A stretch of 64,000 nucleotides of DNA, from positions 201,214,978 through 201,278,977 of the forward strand of contig CP136066.1 in assembly GCA_032622095.1 (NCBI GenBank), in the 5' to 3' direction. This document shows, one piece after another, positions 33,120 to 44,959 of this stretch. Under the pieces are notes generated by a model. That model ran no database searches and had not been told where the DNA came from. It saw only the letters and a list, made by a program, of their open reading frames with translations. Source of the stretch: Siphonodentalium dalli (Eukaryota; Mollusca; Scaphopoda; Gadilida; Siphonodentaliidae). A program made the translations under genes and the position numbers. Position 1 is the stretch's first letter, and the number at the start of each line of letters is the position of its first letter.

Positions 33120-34030
33120 CCCTTGGTGCCACCATGGTAAAACACCACGGTAAAAAACCGAGATATTTTGGCCGCACATCGTGGTGTCACCATGGTGGTT
33201 TACCATGGTTTTACCGTGGTGGTAATACCGTGGTGGTTTACCGAGGTGTTACCATGGTGGTAAACCACCTTGGTGACACCACCATGGTGACACCACGATA
33301 GGCGGCCAAAATATCTCGTTTTTTTTACCATGGTTTACCATGGTGTCACCATGGTGGTATTTTGGTTTACCGTGGGGTTACCATGGTGGTGTACTGTGGT
33401 TTACCGTGGTGTTACCATGAAGGTTTACTGAGGTTTACCGTGGTGTTACCATGATGGTATACTGTGGTTTACCGTGGTGTTACCATGATGGTATACTGTG
33501 GTTTACCGTGGTGTTACCATGATGGTATACTGTGGTTTACCGTGGTGTTACCATGATGGTATACTGTGGTTTACCGTGGTGTTACCATGATGGTATACTG
33601 TGGTTTACCGTGGTGTTACCATGATGGTATACTGTGGTTTACCGTGGTGTTACCATGATGGTATACTGTGGTTTACCGTGGTGTTACCATGGTTCACCGC
33701 GGTGTTACCATGATGGTATACTGTGGTTTACCGTGGTGTTACCATGATTCACCGCGGTGTTATCATGGTGGTATACTGTGGTTTATCGTGGTGTTACCAT
33801 GATGGTATACTGTGGTTTACCGTGGTGTTACCATGGTGGTATACTGTGGTGTTACCATGGTTGTATACTTTGGTTTACCATGGTGTTACCATGATGGTAT
33901 ACTGTGGTTTACCGTGGTGTTACCATGGTGGTATATTGTGGTTTACCATGGTGCTATACTTTGGTTTAACGTGGTGGTTTACACTTGTTAACCATGGTAA
34001 TTTACTGTGGTTAACCATGGCAGTTTACTG
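33120..34030 (+). repeat. 34-bp CCATGG-type minisatellite
   Basis: The dominant unit is 34 bp (GTATACTGTGGTTTACCGTG then GTGTTACCATGATG), with nearly perfect copies from about 33440 to 33720 and looser variants on either side. An open frame of 134 codons at 33723-34127 is a by-product of the repeat. Confidence 0.9.
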
Positions 34031-34389
34031 CAATATTGTAGAGAACCAAGAATATAGGTACTTAGCGGAGAACCTGCCCAGATACCAAGCATTCGAAATT
34101 GCGAAACATGACCGACGGCAAATTTAACAAAGTGGCACGTTAGATTCCAATGTTGCTATGGCGTTTAAACATTGAATAAAGTACAAAACCACTCCATTGC
34201 ATAGTGATAATGAAATAATCTGAATTTTACATGCATTACTTTTATTAGTATAGAACCTTGATCGTGATTTTGTGCTTAAATCAAAGTTTGGGTTCTCAAT
34301 TTCAGGATTACCTGTTCCCTGCATGTGGAGTAAAATTGGTCTGAATGTTCAAAAATAATTTCTTAATTTGTGTGCAATAATAGTAGGTA

Positions 34390-35695
34390 AACATAACATC
34401 TTGAAACTGGTCTGGATGAAACACCAATCGATCTAGAATAGCCCAATAAATAAAAAAACTACCTTGCGATAAATCGCAAACCTTTGCGAATCACAAACAA
34501 CTTTGCAATAAGTACTGGTATATGCGATTTAGTGTAAAGCTTTTCGATTGATTACAAAAGGTTTGCGATTAATCGCAATGGTTTGTGATTTATCACAGAT
34601 ATATTTTCATGCATTGGCTTAGACCGTATAAATATAAACCGACATCTTCAACAGGTCTGGGTAAACCACCAATCGATCTATAATAGCATGGTTGAGTTTA
34701 AATAGAACGATCGTTCTTTGACAGCCAGCATGCATGTGGGATAAGGCGAGCAAACCTTCGCGATAAATTACAAAACAACTTTGCGAAAAATTACAAACAC
34801 CTTTGCGATAACTCGCAAACCTTTACGATAAATCTCAAACATCTTTACGATGACTCTCAGACTGCATACTGGGTGATTATATTTTGCGATTTATCGCAAA
34901 CATGTTTGAAATTTGTGCTAAAAATTTCTTAATTTGTGTGTAAACATTATAAATCAGCCATCTTAAACAGGTCTCCGTGAACAACCTATCAATTTATAAT
35001 TGAACGGTCGGGCTAAAATAGACCGATTAGTCATTCACAGCCAGATGCAAGAATGGTGAGAGGAGCAAAACTTTGCGAAAAATCACAAACACCTTCGCGA
35101 TAACACGCAAACCATTACGATAAATCTCAAACATCTTTACGATAAATCTCAGACTACATGTACGTACTGTGTGAATAATTTTTTTTATTTATCGCAAAGA
35201 TGTTTGAGATTTGTCGCAAAGGTTTTTTGGCACTAATGGGCTTCTGTGAATATTATAAATCAGACATCTTAAACAGGTCTGAGTGAACAACCTATCAATC
35301 TATGCCCGGTCGGACTAAAATACAGGTAGACCGATCAGTCATTCACAGCCAGATGCATAAGTGATGAGGGAGCAAACCTTTACGATAAATCACAAACACC
35401 TTTGCGATAACACACAAACCTTAACGATAAATCTCAAACATATTTACGATAACTCTCAGACTACGTACTGGGTGATTATATTTTGCGATTTATCGCAAAG
35501 ATGTTTGAGATTTGTCGCAAAGGCTTTTCGCCGATAATGGGCTTATGTGAACATTATAAATCAGACATCTTAAACAGGTCTGAGTGAACAACCTATCAAT
35601 CTATAATTGCCCGGACATGCTAAAATAGACCGATCGGTCATTCACAGCCAGGGGAGCAAATCTTTGCGATAACTCCCAAACCTTTGTAAATAGTG
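34390..35695 (+). repeat. Tandem array with TTTGCGATAAATCGCAAA palindromes
   Basis: Five diverged ~250-310-bp units share ACATCTTAAACAGGTCTGAG, CAACCTATCAATCTATAATT and GACCGATCAGTCATTCACAG. Inside each are many words TTTGCGATAA, ATCGCAAA and CTTTACGATAAATCTCAAAC, so each unit can fold on itself. Confidence 0.82.
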
Positions 35696-37370
35696 TGTGA
35701 TAAGCAAAATACTCAAAAATTGGGAGACCATTAACTTTGGTTAATTAAAACTGTTGTTTGAAAAATACCTCTATAGCGCTCACTAGTCATCCTTACAAGA
35801 TGTTGAATGGGTTACCAGAATTATTATCACTCTCCCAAAAAAATTGCCACGGTGTTCAGTGTTTTGCTTATCGTACACTTCCAATGCGCTGTATCAGTAA
35901 ATGAACAAATACTAAGATACATGTACCACAAAGAGAGTTTAATGTATTTAATATATGATAAAGTTTGGTAAAGCCATAGTTAATAAATTATTCTCCATTC
36001 GCATCTACATGTATGCGTCAACAAGTCAATGGCATTGCCTGATCACCAGAGCCATTTTAATGTAGAATTTCGCTAATATGGTTTCCAGTTATGGATGAGG
36101 TTATTTCCTAGCAAAGCGGAAATGGCTGAATCGCTCAGAATGATATACCACACATGTATATATAGCCAGACATGTTTTGATATTAAGAACATGAAGCATC
36201 TGGACATTGGAATGGTCTACATGTATGTATACAGCTAAGCTCTAATTGACCCCCCCCCCCCCCCCCCCCCCCCCCCTGAACAACATTGGCCACCGATATT
36301 ACCAGTAGTTGCGAATGTCGGTCAGTGACCAACTTTGAATGTTAATTAAACCGTAAACAGATTATTAATTGAAATATTGTTTTGTGTATAGTTAATATGG
36401 TGCATGGCGCTGACGAAAAGCTGGACTGGGTGTTTACAAGGTGTCCATGTGAAAAATTAGTGCAGAGTACAGTGGTCGCAAAATATTATTAATAAGACGG
36501 TATAAGATTATCTGCGGTTGCCACATATCAACCACTTGACCATGGTTGAACGGCGGTATGGTATAACCGGTGTCATTAACGCCCTACAACCTTGTTAAAG
36601 GGGGATGATTAATTAGAGCGTAGCTGTAGTACGTTACTAAAAGCTTGCGATTGATTCAGTTATAACATGTGTCCCAGAATTGGATCCGAATCTCAGATTA
36701 TCCACCATTCCATAAATATATCAGAACAAAATCACAGCATCACAGGCGTTTCGATCAAAAGAATAGCTGATCGACTCCGTAACTGGGCGACATGTCATGG
36801 CGACATGGTTCTCAAATCACGTTTCGATGAAAATTGAAGATGATCCATCATCCTTTGCACAGGTCCTTGTACGTTGTAGCCATCAAACTTGTTACTGACT
36901 CGTCATGACTGATCTGTGACGTCATATATAACTCTGACTAATTTCTACAGAATTGGATGTCTCGTAATCATAGTCACCAGTGTTTGACTGTTGTGAATTA
37001 ATTGGGCGGTTTATAATGATGTGAAACTTAAGTATCTTTTGTAATTCACAATACTGTTGTGCATGCAAGATGTAACCACACTGCAGCACTCAATGACTTT
37101 TGAACTTGGTCTTCTCAGTTCACCCGAAAATTGCTGCTTTCAAATTCAATAATGTTAACGCCCGTTATTTTTTCGGAGGTTATATATCATCTTGTCCCGT
37201 CCAAGTACAACCATAATCCACACAGTGCTGACAATATTCCAGGTTATTGAGAAGCCAGTTAGGTCCAATTATTTGCTAAAACAATCTAAAAGTTAACAAG
37301 AAAACTTTAATCGAACAACAAAACGCACATGGGTCGTAAACCGGAAGCACAATTTAGGGATCCCACAATT
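35696..37370. other. Interior of the foldback element, mostly unique
   Basis: Holds a run of 27 C (36250-36276). A possible small exon lies at 36392-36440, preceded by TTTTGTGTATAG and followed by the donor AAG|GTGTCC. Its frame encodes NMVHGADEKLDWVFT with outgoing phase 2. This does not join directly to the 42.8-kb exon, which needs phase 1, so it is only a candidate. Nothing else recognised. Confidence 0.35.
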
Positions 37371-37774
37371 TCGTACTATAAACCTCGTACCACCGTGATA
37401 CCACCTTGGTACCACCGTGGTGTTTTCACCGTGATGCCACTTTACTGTGCTACCACCATGGTGAACCAAGATGTCACCATGGTGAACCAAGGTGGTACCT
37501 TGGTGAAACCATGGTTTCACCAAGGTGACACCAAGGGGGATTTTTTATATGGGAAATCCTGAAAAGTTACCCATAATTCTGCTGTGGTTAGGGCTTGTTG
37601 CCATTCATTGGAAAGCTCTCCCAGAGAGCTTTCCGATGAATGGCAACAAGCCATATTTCCAACTAAATCCTGAAAAGTTACCCATAATTCTGCTGTGGTT
37701 AGGGAGTCGATTAATTAGGGCATTACTGTATATCAATTATTGGATTCCAATATTCCCAGTATACACTCTTAGAA

Positions 37775-38590
37775 CAAATGTGTATATAAATTCTACACAA
37801 TATGTTTTACATTTTATCTTAAACAAAATTGTGTAGAAATGAATCATGCAAGCCTCTGGAGAACTCATTCTGCTTAGGCTTCATCTTCTGGGAAGTATTT
37901 ATTGTATCAAATTAACATTGTTTTTAGTTAGGTTTTCCTACTGGGAAGTTTCTATATCCCCTAATTTGCAGAAGGTAAAATCCATAATCGAGGTGCCCAA
38001 TGGGTGAACATTATCAACTTCAACTGGGGAATTCAATCTACCATAGCATTTGAGGGCCTAAGCAGAATGAGGTCCCCAGAGGTGAATTTAGTGATGCTAG
38101 CCCGCTGTGCGGGATAGCGTCACTAAATTCACCCTCTGGGGACCTCATTCTGCAAATGACAGACACGCTATTTGCAGGCTTGGACACATGACATATATCG
38201 GTGGAATTTCCTCAAAAATAGGTGAGTGTATCACTGTTATAATATGAGATGTGTTCTATTGGAGACACAGTCACCGTAAAGGCTCCCACATATATAATAA
38301 CACATTGCCAGCAGCTTCAAAATTTGTTATATACTGTGTTTATATAAAAACTGAACAGCGCATAATCATACGTGTAGCACAAAGTCTTTAAGCTGCTGCC
38401 AGATTTATAATATGGTAACTTCTACGATGTTTATGTTGCCAATAGAACAATCTCACCTACTATAACTATAATACATGTATACTCACATATTCACTCAGAT
38501 TCAATATTGAGAAAATTCCACAAAACGCTACACAATTTTGTTTGAGAGAAAATGTAACATCTATTGTGTAGAATTTATACAAATAATATT
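37775..38590. mobile_element. Inverted-repeat element carrying a nested hairpin MITE
   Basis: AAATTCTACACAATATGTTT at 37788 faces its complement near 38560-38585 (TAACATCTATTGTGTAGAATT), and CAAAATTGTGTAG (37824) faces CTACACAATTTTG (38529). The arms of about 65 bp enclose roughly 700 bases. The CAAGCCT-family MITE at 37849-38182 sits just inside the left arm. Confidence 0.65.
37849..38182 (+). mobile_element. Hairpin MITE of the CAAGCCT family
   Basis: Contains the internal segment CCCAATGGGTGAACATTATC and the terminal hairpin CAGAATGAGGTCCCCAGAGG...CCTCTGGGGACCTCATTCTG. It ends TTTGCAGGCTTG. The flanks GAATCATG / GACACATG match at 6 of 8 positions, so the duplication has decayed. Confidence 0.75.
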
Positions 38591-39478
38591 AAAATAAGGG
38601 TAAGATTAAATACAAGAAAACCATAGTCAGAAATGGTAACGCCATCAAGATCATATTATTAGGCATACATGTATATAAATATATTCGAACTTTAATGCAG
38701 TGATTGAGACAAAAGTGTATATATATGTAACGCCTATGTAGTTGCCCGCTCACGGCAAATACACTAAACTGTTGGTTTCTCGGTTCTCTTCTACGACATT
38801 TAAATTGTTTTCGACTGGCATGTATCTTTTCTTTGTTATTTGTTCTAATTTCTATTGAAATAGAGGTATATGAATAGTGCATGAAATAGCATGCAGAATA
38901 ATAATCAGGCCAAAAAGCTCTCGATCTTCATTACATGGTTCAAGTACGCAAATACCGAGTACGTTTCTAATCACACTTAGTCCATCCGAGTAAGCAAATA
39001 CCTGTTCTAATTTCTATTGAAATAGAGGTCTGAAAAGTGCATGAAATTGCATGCAGGATAATAATGCGGCCAAAATTGTCGATCTTTGTCACATGGTTCA
39101 AGTCCTCAAATACTGAGTACGTTTCTGATCACATTTAGTCTATCCAAGTACGCAATTACCCAGTACGTTTTAATCACAATTAGTCATCACCTCCTACGAC
39201 AGGGCCCGATATACTTGCCAATATACAAAATAAGAGGGCGTAATGATGATCTAAGAATGGCCTCAGGTATAAACTGAAGATATGGTCTCTCATGAGGGTT
39301 AATTAAAATACATGTACATGGTCCCATGACGGTTAGTTGAATTATGGTCAAACTCAGAGAGGGTTAATTGAAATATGGTCACATGAGAGTAAATTAAAAT
39401 ATGATCCCATGACGGTTAATAACAAATATGATCCCATGATGGTTAATTTCGTATGTACGAAAATATCCAAGTACATTT
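38591..39478. repeat. Short tandem duplications, no gene
   Basis: Two ~180-bp direct copies at about 38845-39180 share CTAATTTCTATTGAAATAGA, CACATGGTTCAAGT and GAGTACGTTTCT. At 39280-39450 there are 30-40-bp units with GGTCCCATGACGGTTAA. Nothing coding was recognised. Confidence 0.65.
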
Positions 39479-39479
39479 T

Positions 39480-41000
39480 TGTCCCCCGAAAAAAAAAAAT
39501 TCGGGGGACTATTAAAATAGCCGGTGTCCGTGCATCCGGAAATGGTTTCCGGATGATAACTTAAGTTTCGGTTATTAGATCAAAAGCAAATTTCATAGGT
39601 GAGTTTATCAGACCAAAATAAAGGTCAAGTTCGAATATGGGTTTGCTCCGCCCATTTTTGCGAGAGTTATGGCCCTTTTTTGACTTAGAAAACCCCTGAA
39701 AGTTGGTTTCCGGATGATAACTTTAGTAGAGTTAATCGGATTCAAATACAGCTCAAGTTCGAATTTCGGTTTAATCCGATAATTTTTGCGAGAGTTATGG
39801 CCCTTTTTTGTCCGCTGACCCGACATGCATGTATAAAACCCCAAAAGTTGGTGTCCGGATGATAACTTTAGTAGAGTTAATCAGATTTAAACCAAATTTG
39901 GTATGTGTCTTTCTCCCAGGAAAACACAGGTCAAGTTCGAATTCGGGTTCCGCCCGCCAATTTTCACCAGAGTTATGTCCCTTTTTTACTTAGAATTTTT
40001 GCCAATTTGAGGTTTCCGAATGATAATTTTAGTAAATGTGTACTGAATGAAATTAAATTTGGTATATGTAGGTTTACTAGCACAAAAGACAGATCAAATT
40101 CGATTTCGTGTTCCGCCATGCCAATTTTTATACGCAAACAACGGTCGTATCAAGCCGACGCTTAGTGGCGGACATGAGGTCTACCGACCTTTTATTATGC
40201 CCCCGATCTCCGATGGAGATTTGGGGGTATATAGTGGAGCCCTCCATCCGTCCGTCCGTCCTTCCGTCTGTCTGTCCTTCCGTCCGTCCGTACGAACGTT
40301 TCAACTCATAACTTTGGTTTCCCTAATACAATTCAGTTGATCTTTGGTATGCCAATAGACCAGCCGGGGGGGGGGGCAAGATTTCCTCATAGCCGTGGTT
40401 TCGTCCGCCCATTTTAACCAGAGTTACGCCCCTTTTTGGACTTAGAAAATTCAGGTTTTTTTGGTTTCCAGATGATAACTTGATTTTGGATTGTTTATTT
40501 GCAAAACCCGTTTGTGTATTACCAATATCGCAATACAGGTCAAGGTAAAATTTCGGTTCAATCGGATAATTTTTGTGAGAGTTATGACCCTTTTTCGACT
40601 TAAAAAATTCAATATTTTTTTTAGAAAATTCAGTTTTCCTTCTATTTTTGTGGCACCAGACCAAATTTGAAGCTAATATAGAACAACATGTGGCATTTTT
40701 ATAGCGCTTAACCAGAAAGTTTCTCTGATTGTACAGTCGGGGGCGTTACCTCCGCCCAGCGGTGCACTTGTTTGACTTGTTTTACTTAGAAAATTTCTCA
40801 CTTTTTCGGTTTCCAGATGATATCTCAAGTTTGGATCCTTTAATTGCAAATACTGTTTTTATGTGGATCAATCATATCACGATACAGGTCAAGTTCGAAT
40901 TTGAGTTTGAACCGATGATTTTTCTCAGAGTTATGGGCTTTTCAACTTAGAAAATTCAATTTTTCTTGTAATTTTCTTCATTTTATGCCAATTTGAGGTT
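39480..41000 (+). repeat. ~130-160-bp diverged tandem array of mollusc-like type
   Basis: Units share TTTCCGGATGATAACTTTAG, CAGGTCAAGTTCGAATT and GAGAGTTATGGCCCTTTTTT, each diverged. The array opens with CCCCCGAAAAAAAA and its inverse TTCGGGGGA, a short inverted pair. A different repeat, ATGCCCCCGATCTCCGATGG plus a CCGTCCGTCC tract, interrupts at about 40195-40300. This combination is familiar from molluscan genomes and is the main hint to the organism. Confidence 0.75.
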
Positions 41001-41300
41001 ATATTTTGACTTTAAGAGTTTTTTAAAGATTTGGTTATTTGTATGTATGTCAGTAATGAGACAATGCACAAGTGTCTTATCCATATAGTATACTTCTACA
41101 AAGCCTCCGCTCCAAATGAAGCCACCGGTTCGGGGGACACTGTGGCCGAGCGGCCTTTTATTATTAATATTTCACACATTTGCCCATACCCCCATTGACA
41201 AGTAAAAAACATGATCACAGAAAACACCATAGATGGCATAATAATTTAGTTTCAACAGTGATGATTCAATGAAAGTCCCCATTGTCTAAGTATTTAGGGA
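41001..41300. other. Unassigned stretch with an A-box-like word
   Basis: TGTGGCCGAGCGGCC near 41142 fits the pol III A box of tRNA-Leu/Ser-like genes. No B box or acceptor stem follows. It may be a SINE scrap. Confidence 0.3.
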
Positions 41301-42640
41301 TGTAAACTATAGAAAAACATGGCCACCAGCAGCCATCTTGGATTTTAATCTTTGCATGACTAAATCCTTTGGCACGGGCTACAGGTGGTATTTTGCTCGG
41401 ATCGTGGCTGTTGACATTGAAAATTTGATGGGAACGAGTCATTTTGGGGTCATTCGGCCTTATGCATCTTGGATTTACTCTTTACATGTCTGAATCCTTT
41501 GGCACGCCCAACAAACCACATTCCTCACCCGATCATCATAAAACTTCATATGGACATTTTGTGTGACCACTATATGGGAGTCATAATTTTGTTGGCCAGC
41601 AGCCATCTTGGATTTCAAATTTGAATCCATCAACACAGCCTGCAGCCCGCATTTATTAGCTCAACTTGACGAGGTCAAGCACACCCTACAGGTCACATCT
41701 CATCCGATCATCACCAAACTTCATATGGATTATTGGGGTGACCACTAGATGGGAGTCATTAATTTTCCGAAATTTGCTAAAAACATGGCTGCCAGCAGCC
41801 ATCTTGGATTACAAATTTGAATCCATCGCCACACCATGCAGCCCGCATTTATTGGGGAATTATTTTACAGGCTAACGATTTTCCATAAAAAAAACATGGC
41901 CACCGGTAGCTATCTTGTGTTTTACTCTTTGCATCACTAAATCCTTTGCTACACCCTACAGACCACATGCCTCATCCGATTGTCACCAAACTACATATGG
42001 ATATTTTGGGTGACCTCTCGATGGGAGCCATAAAATATTTCCGTATTTCATTGAAAAACATGGCCGCCAGCAGCTATCTTGGATTTTACTCTTTGTATGA
42101 CTAAATCCTTCGGGTCACCCTAGTGACCCTACAGGCCACCTGCCTCATCCGATCGTCACCAAACTTCATAGGGATCTTAGGGGGTCATCAATTTTTCCCC
42201 CGAAATTCATTAAAAAAACATGGTTGCCAGCAGCCATCTTGGATTTCAAATTTGTATCCATCGCCGCATCCTGCAGCCCACATTTATTGGAGAATTGTTT
42301 TGAAAATTAACAGGCTTGGTTTGAATCGACTCTAGATAGGAGCTATCAAATTTGTACGATTTTGGATGAAAAACATGGCCAGTGGCAGCCATCTTTGAGT
42401 CTACACTTCGCATGACTGAATCCTTCGGCATACCATACAGGTCACTTGCCTCATCCGATCATCACCAAACTTTATATTGATCTTTGGGGTGGCCTCTAGA
42501 TAGAAGCCATATCAGATTTTACTGTTTGTATTAGTATTACTGCATCCTTTGGCACTCCCTACAGTCAAACTTTTTCATCCGATTAATACCAAACTGTTTA
42601 TGCATCTTCAGGGTAACCTCTACCGGTAGTTACTTAAGCA
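41301..42640 (-). repeat. Decayed satellite related to 3.0-5.7 kb, inverted
   Basis: About eight diverged ~160-200-bp units contain GGCCACCAGCAGCCATCTTG, GACTAAATCCTTTGGCAC, CTCATCCGATCATCACCAAA and ACTAGATGGGAG. Read on the minus strand they match the AAGATGGCTGCTGG satellite but with many more differences. They end about 160 bases upstream of the first coding exon at 42805, so they are probably intronic. Confidence 0.8.
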
Positions 42641-42804
42641 TATAAACTGTCTGAGTTCCATATCGCTCTGTGGACTGTAATATATGGCATGATCCCATTT
42701 CCAAGTTAAGCTACAGTGTCATTGATACTTTCATATTTTGAAATACTTGGTATTAAAATGTTATTTGTGCTGATGTGTCATGTAATAAAAATATTTTGAT
42801 TCAG

Positions 42805-42964
42805 ATGATAGTGTGCGTATATTTAAATTCACAGCTGAACCGATACCCGACGATCCGAATGAACTCGATGTCGATTACGGGGAAGAGCCATCATACGAAG
42901 ATTTGGGTGTGCAGCTACGAGAAGACTGTGACGAGTCCAGTGATTCTGGCGCAGAGATGCCAAG
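42805..42964 (+). CDS. Coding exon A of an unrecognised acidic protein
   Basis: Acceptor TATTTTGATTCAG precedes 42805 and donor CCAAG|GTTAAT follows 42964. The exon enters in phase 1 and leaves in phase 2, giving 52 whole codons. The peptide starts DSVRIFKFTAEPIPDDPNEL and is strongly acidic (17 D/E against 3 K/R). Features include DVDYGEEPSYEDLG and a serine/acidic cluster near the end (CDESSDSG). A second in-frame acceptor (TTCACAG before 42835) would remove ten codons. No domain is recognised; composition suggests a disordered tail. The call rests on agreement of phases with exons B and C. Upstream exons should exist to the left but were not found among the repeats. Confidence 0.68.
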
Positions 42965-44784
42965 GTTAATATACACCACTGCAGCTAATAGTATCTATGC
43001 CTCTCATCTCCCATTATCTGAATATTCCCCACCAATTAACCAATTATAAGCCATGTGCAGCACCATTTCGTCTATCTGTCGTCTGCTTAAATTTCCAGAA
43101 TACCCCTCCAGATGAATAATAGAATGGTCCAGTTTATACTTTTATAACTGATGAGAGAATCAATTTAGTATAGAAAGGGCTAACGGATGTGGCGACAAGG
43201 GGGGGGGGGGGGGGTGGGGCGGGTGATGGGATGACTCCACCAAAAGTTGACAAAACATTTCGACATGCCTGAAACAACAACTCTTGGAATTTATTGAAAA
43301 CCAAAAAATAGGCTTAGATTATCAAAAATTTTAAAGGTAACAATTTGGCAAAATTCAAAGATCGAGCTAATTTTTTTTATGAGTGCATCTGATGGGTAGT
43401 GTCCATTGCGATTTTCTAATTTTTAGAGCGAACGGTTTACTCATGAGAACGCTATATAACGTAAATATGTATACATGTATGTACATGTAAGTACATGTAG
43501 TGTATCACTACCCCCAAATCCAGACGGGCTAATGAAGGAGCTAGTTTAATGCAGGAGCACATACATCGGTATACTGTAGGTACACCTCAAATATTTGACC
43601 GCTCTACCATAAATGCAACCTGCCCAACGGAAAGCTCACATCTAGGTGAGTTCCGACTGAACAGACAACGACATTCCAGATAACTGAATTTTGTATTCAC
43701 AATCGTCTTGGTCATTGTCAGTTCAGTGCCAAAATGAAAACTGGACAGGGTCGGTCTAATATTGGACATTAGGGGGGAGCAAATTTTACGATTTTTGTTT
43801 TCATTGCGAAATGTATGGCTTCACTGAGTAAAGCTGATCATATACCACGAAAGATATTTAAAAAATCTGAGTGTAAATACCAGGGTTGTGGGCCCTCAAA
43901 AACTGTATTTTTGGTGTCTTATTTCATTTAAAACGGACACACATTGGAGATTGTCATATACTTCTATTCGTCCAGAATAAATAGTGCTTGCCCCATCAAT
44001 TTCTAATTAAACGCAATAAATTTACCACCGATATATTACAATTGTATTTGGTATCTACAAACATTCAAATGTATCGAATAAGAAAACACTGGCATATTAT
44101 ACTGGTAACATTGATTACATTTCGCCATGGAAATGTTACACCCCATAATTATATAGGTTTTGAAATTGTTATCACTGCTTGATATGCCAACCAGTAAGTA
44201 GTGGGGAATCTGTTGTTTAGACCAACCCAGTGGGGTGCAAATGGATTGGTCTGTTTTAACCCTTTACCCAACAAAACGGCCAAAAACGCCCAAATAAAGC
44301 TTCAACAGCCTAAAATATCTTCGGTCTGTCTCAATAACACCATGCAAATATGGATATCATTGGAACCGGTTCATTGACTACATTGTGATGGTTACAGTTA
44401 TGCCCTGTGCCAATGCATTATCTTATATATGCGAGTCGACCATAGGTCGCCTCGCATATATAAGAGAATGCATTGGCCTTAACACTTTTTACCATATTGT
44501 TCTTATATTCTTTAACAATTTTATAATTTTTTCTTACAGTTTTTAACAATTTTTATAATATTTTTCTACATTCTTTGACAATTTTATCATTTTTAATATG
44601 TGTTAAGCCAATGCATTCTCTTATATATGCGAGGCGACCTATGGTCGACTCGCATATATAAGAGAATGCATTGGCACAGGGCCGTTCTGTTGGGTAAAGG
44701 GTTAAGGGCTGTGTTCATTTTGGAGACCCTCTAGACTAGTTACATGTATGTCCCTATTTACACGTGACCCACTATATGTTCTAG
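42965..44784 (+). other. Intron between exons A and B (phase 2)
   Basis: Begins GTTAAT and ends ATATGTTCTAG. It contains a fragment related to the TTAA element of 50.4 kb (43070-43190, CTGTCGTCTGCT and GAATAATAGAATGGTCCA), a G run near 43200-43215, and the complete TTAA hairpin element at 44260-44701. The rest shows nothing recognised. Confidence 0.6.
44256..44705 (-). mobile_element. piggyBac-like double-hairpin element, full copy
   Basis: TTAA flanks both ends (44256-44259, 44702-44705) of a 442-bp element with tips CCCTTTACCCAACAAAACGG and, inverted, CCCTTTACCCAACAGAACGG. TTAA duplication plus CCC tips fits piggyBac-type mobilisation. Two palindromes of CCAATGCATTCTCTTATATATG / CATATATAAGAGAATGCATT type lie inside, separated by an AT-rich spacer. 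It ends 79 bases before exon B. Confidence 0.85.
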
Positions 44785-44933
44785 TGGCCATCGACCACAG
44801 GAGATCGACAGAACAGACAATGTGTTGGAGAGTGATGGAGAAAGACCGCCAGATGTCGGCGTGGGAGAATGGCAGCATGATGGAGGTCCTCCAGATGTCG
44901 GCATGGCACACTGGCAGCCGTTGGCGATCTCAG
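44785..44933 (+). CDS. Coding exon B of the acidic protein
   Basis: Acceptor ATATGTTCTAG before 44785; donor CTCAG|GTTGGT after 44933. The exon enters in phase 2 (AG|T gives Ser) and leaves in phase 1, giving 49 whole codons. The peptide starts GHRPQEIDRTDNVLESDGER and contains a short internal repeat, PPDVGVGEWQ then PPDVGMAHWQ, 14 residues apart. It is acidic (10 D/E) with no recognised domain. A different acceptor (CCACAG before 44801) would open another frame, but that frame does not match the incoming phase with an acidic continuation into exon C. Confidence 0.68.
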
Positions 44934-44959
44934 GTTGGTTTATTAACACGAATCGCGGA

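Larger units (their letters stand above)
33105..37553. mobile_element. Large foldback element with CCATGG-rich ends, about 4.45 kb
   Basis: The tips are inverted copies: CCCATATAAAAATCCCCCTT at the left, and CCCATATAAAAAATCCCCCT read inward from the right. Both lead into dense ACCATGGTGG / ACCACGG words. The surrounding MITE arm continues as CGACTAA|AAATCCTG, so a 2-bp AA duplication is the simplest reading. The interior holds a minisatellite, a larger tandem array and about 1.6 kb of unique sequence. No transposase seen. Confidence 0.7.
32952..37730. mobile_element. Palindromic TA-flanked MITE, rearranged and split
   Basis: The left part (32954-33104) begins CAGTAATGCCCTAATTAATC. The right part (37554-37728) ends with the inverse tip, and both are flanked by TA. 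The right part contains an extra turn: arm sequence AAGTTACCCATAATTCTGCT occurs twice. So the copy was rearranged as well as interrupted by the element at 33105-37553. Confidence 0.75.

Noticed and set aside
33723-34127. 134-codon plus-strand ORF with a repeated peptide
   Set aside because: It lies almost entirely in the 34-bp CCATGG-type minisatellite (its end runs just past it) and has no domain or start context.
40194-40310. CCGTCCGT tract next to GGGGGTATA
   Set aside because: Considered as a promoter-like or CRISPR-like repeat. It is simple-sequence repeat within a dispersed family, and spacers are absent.
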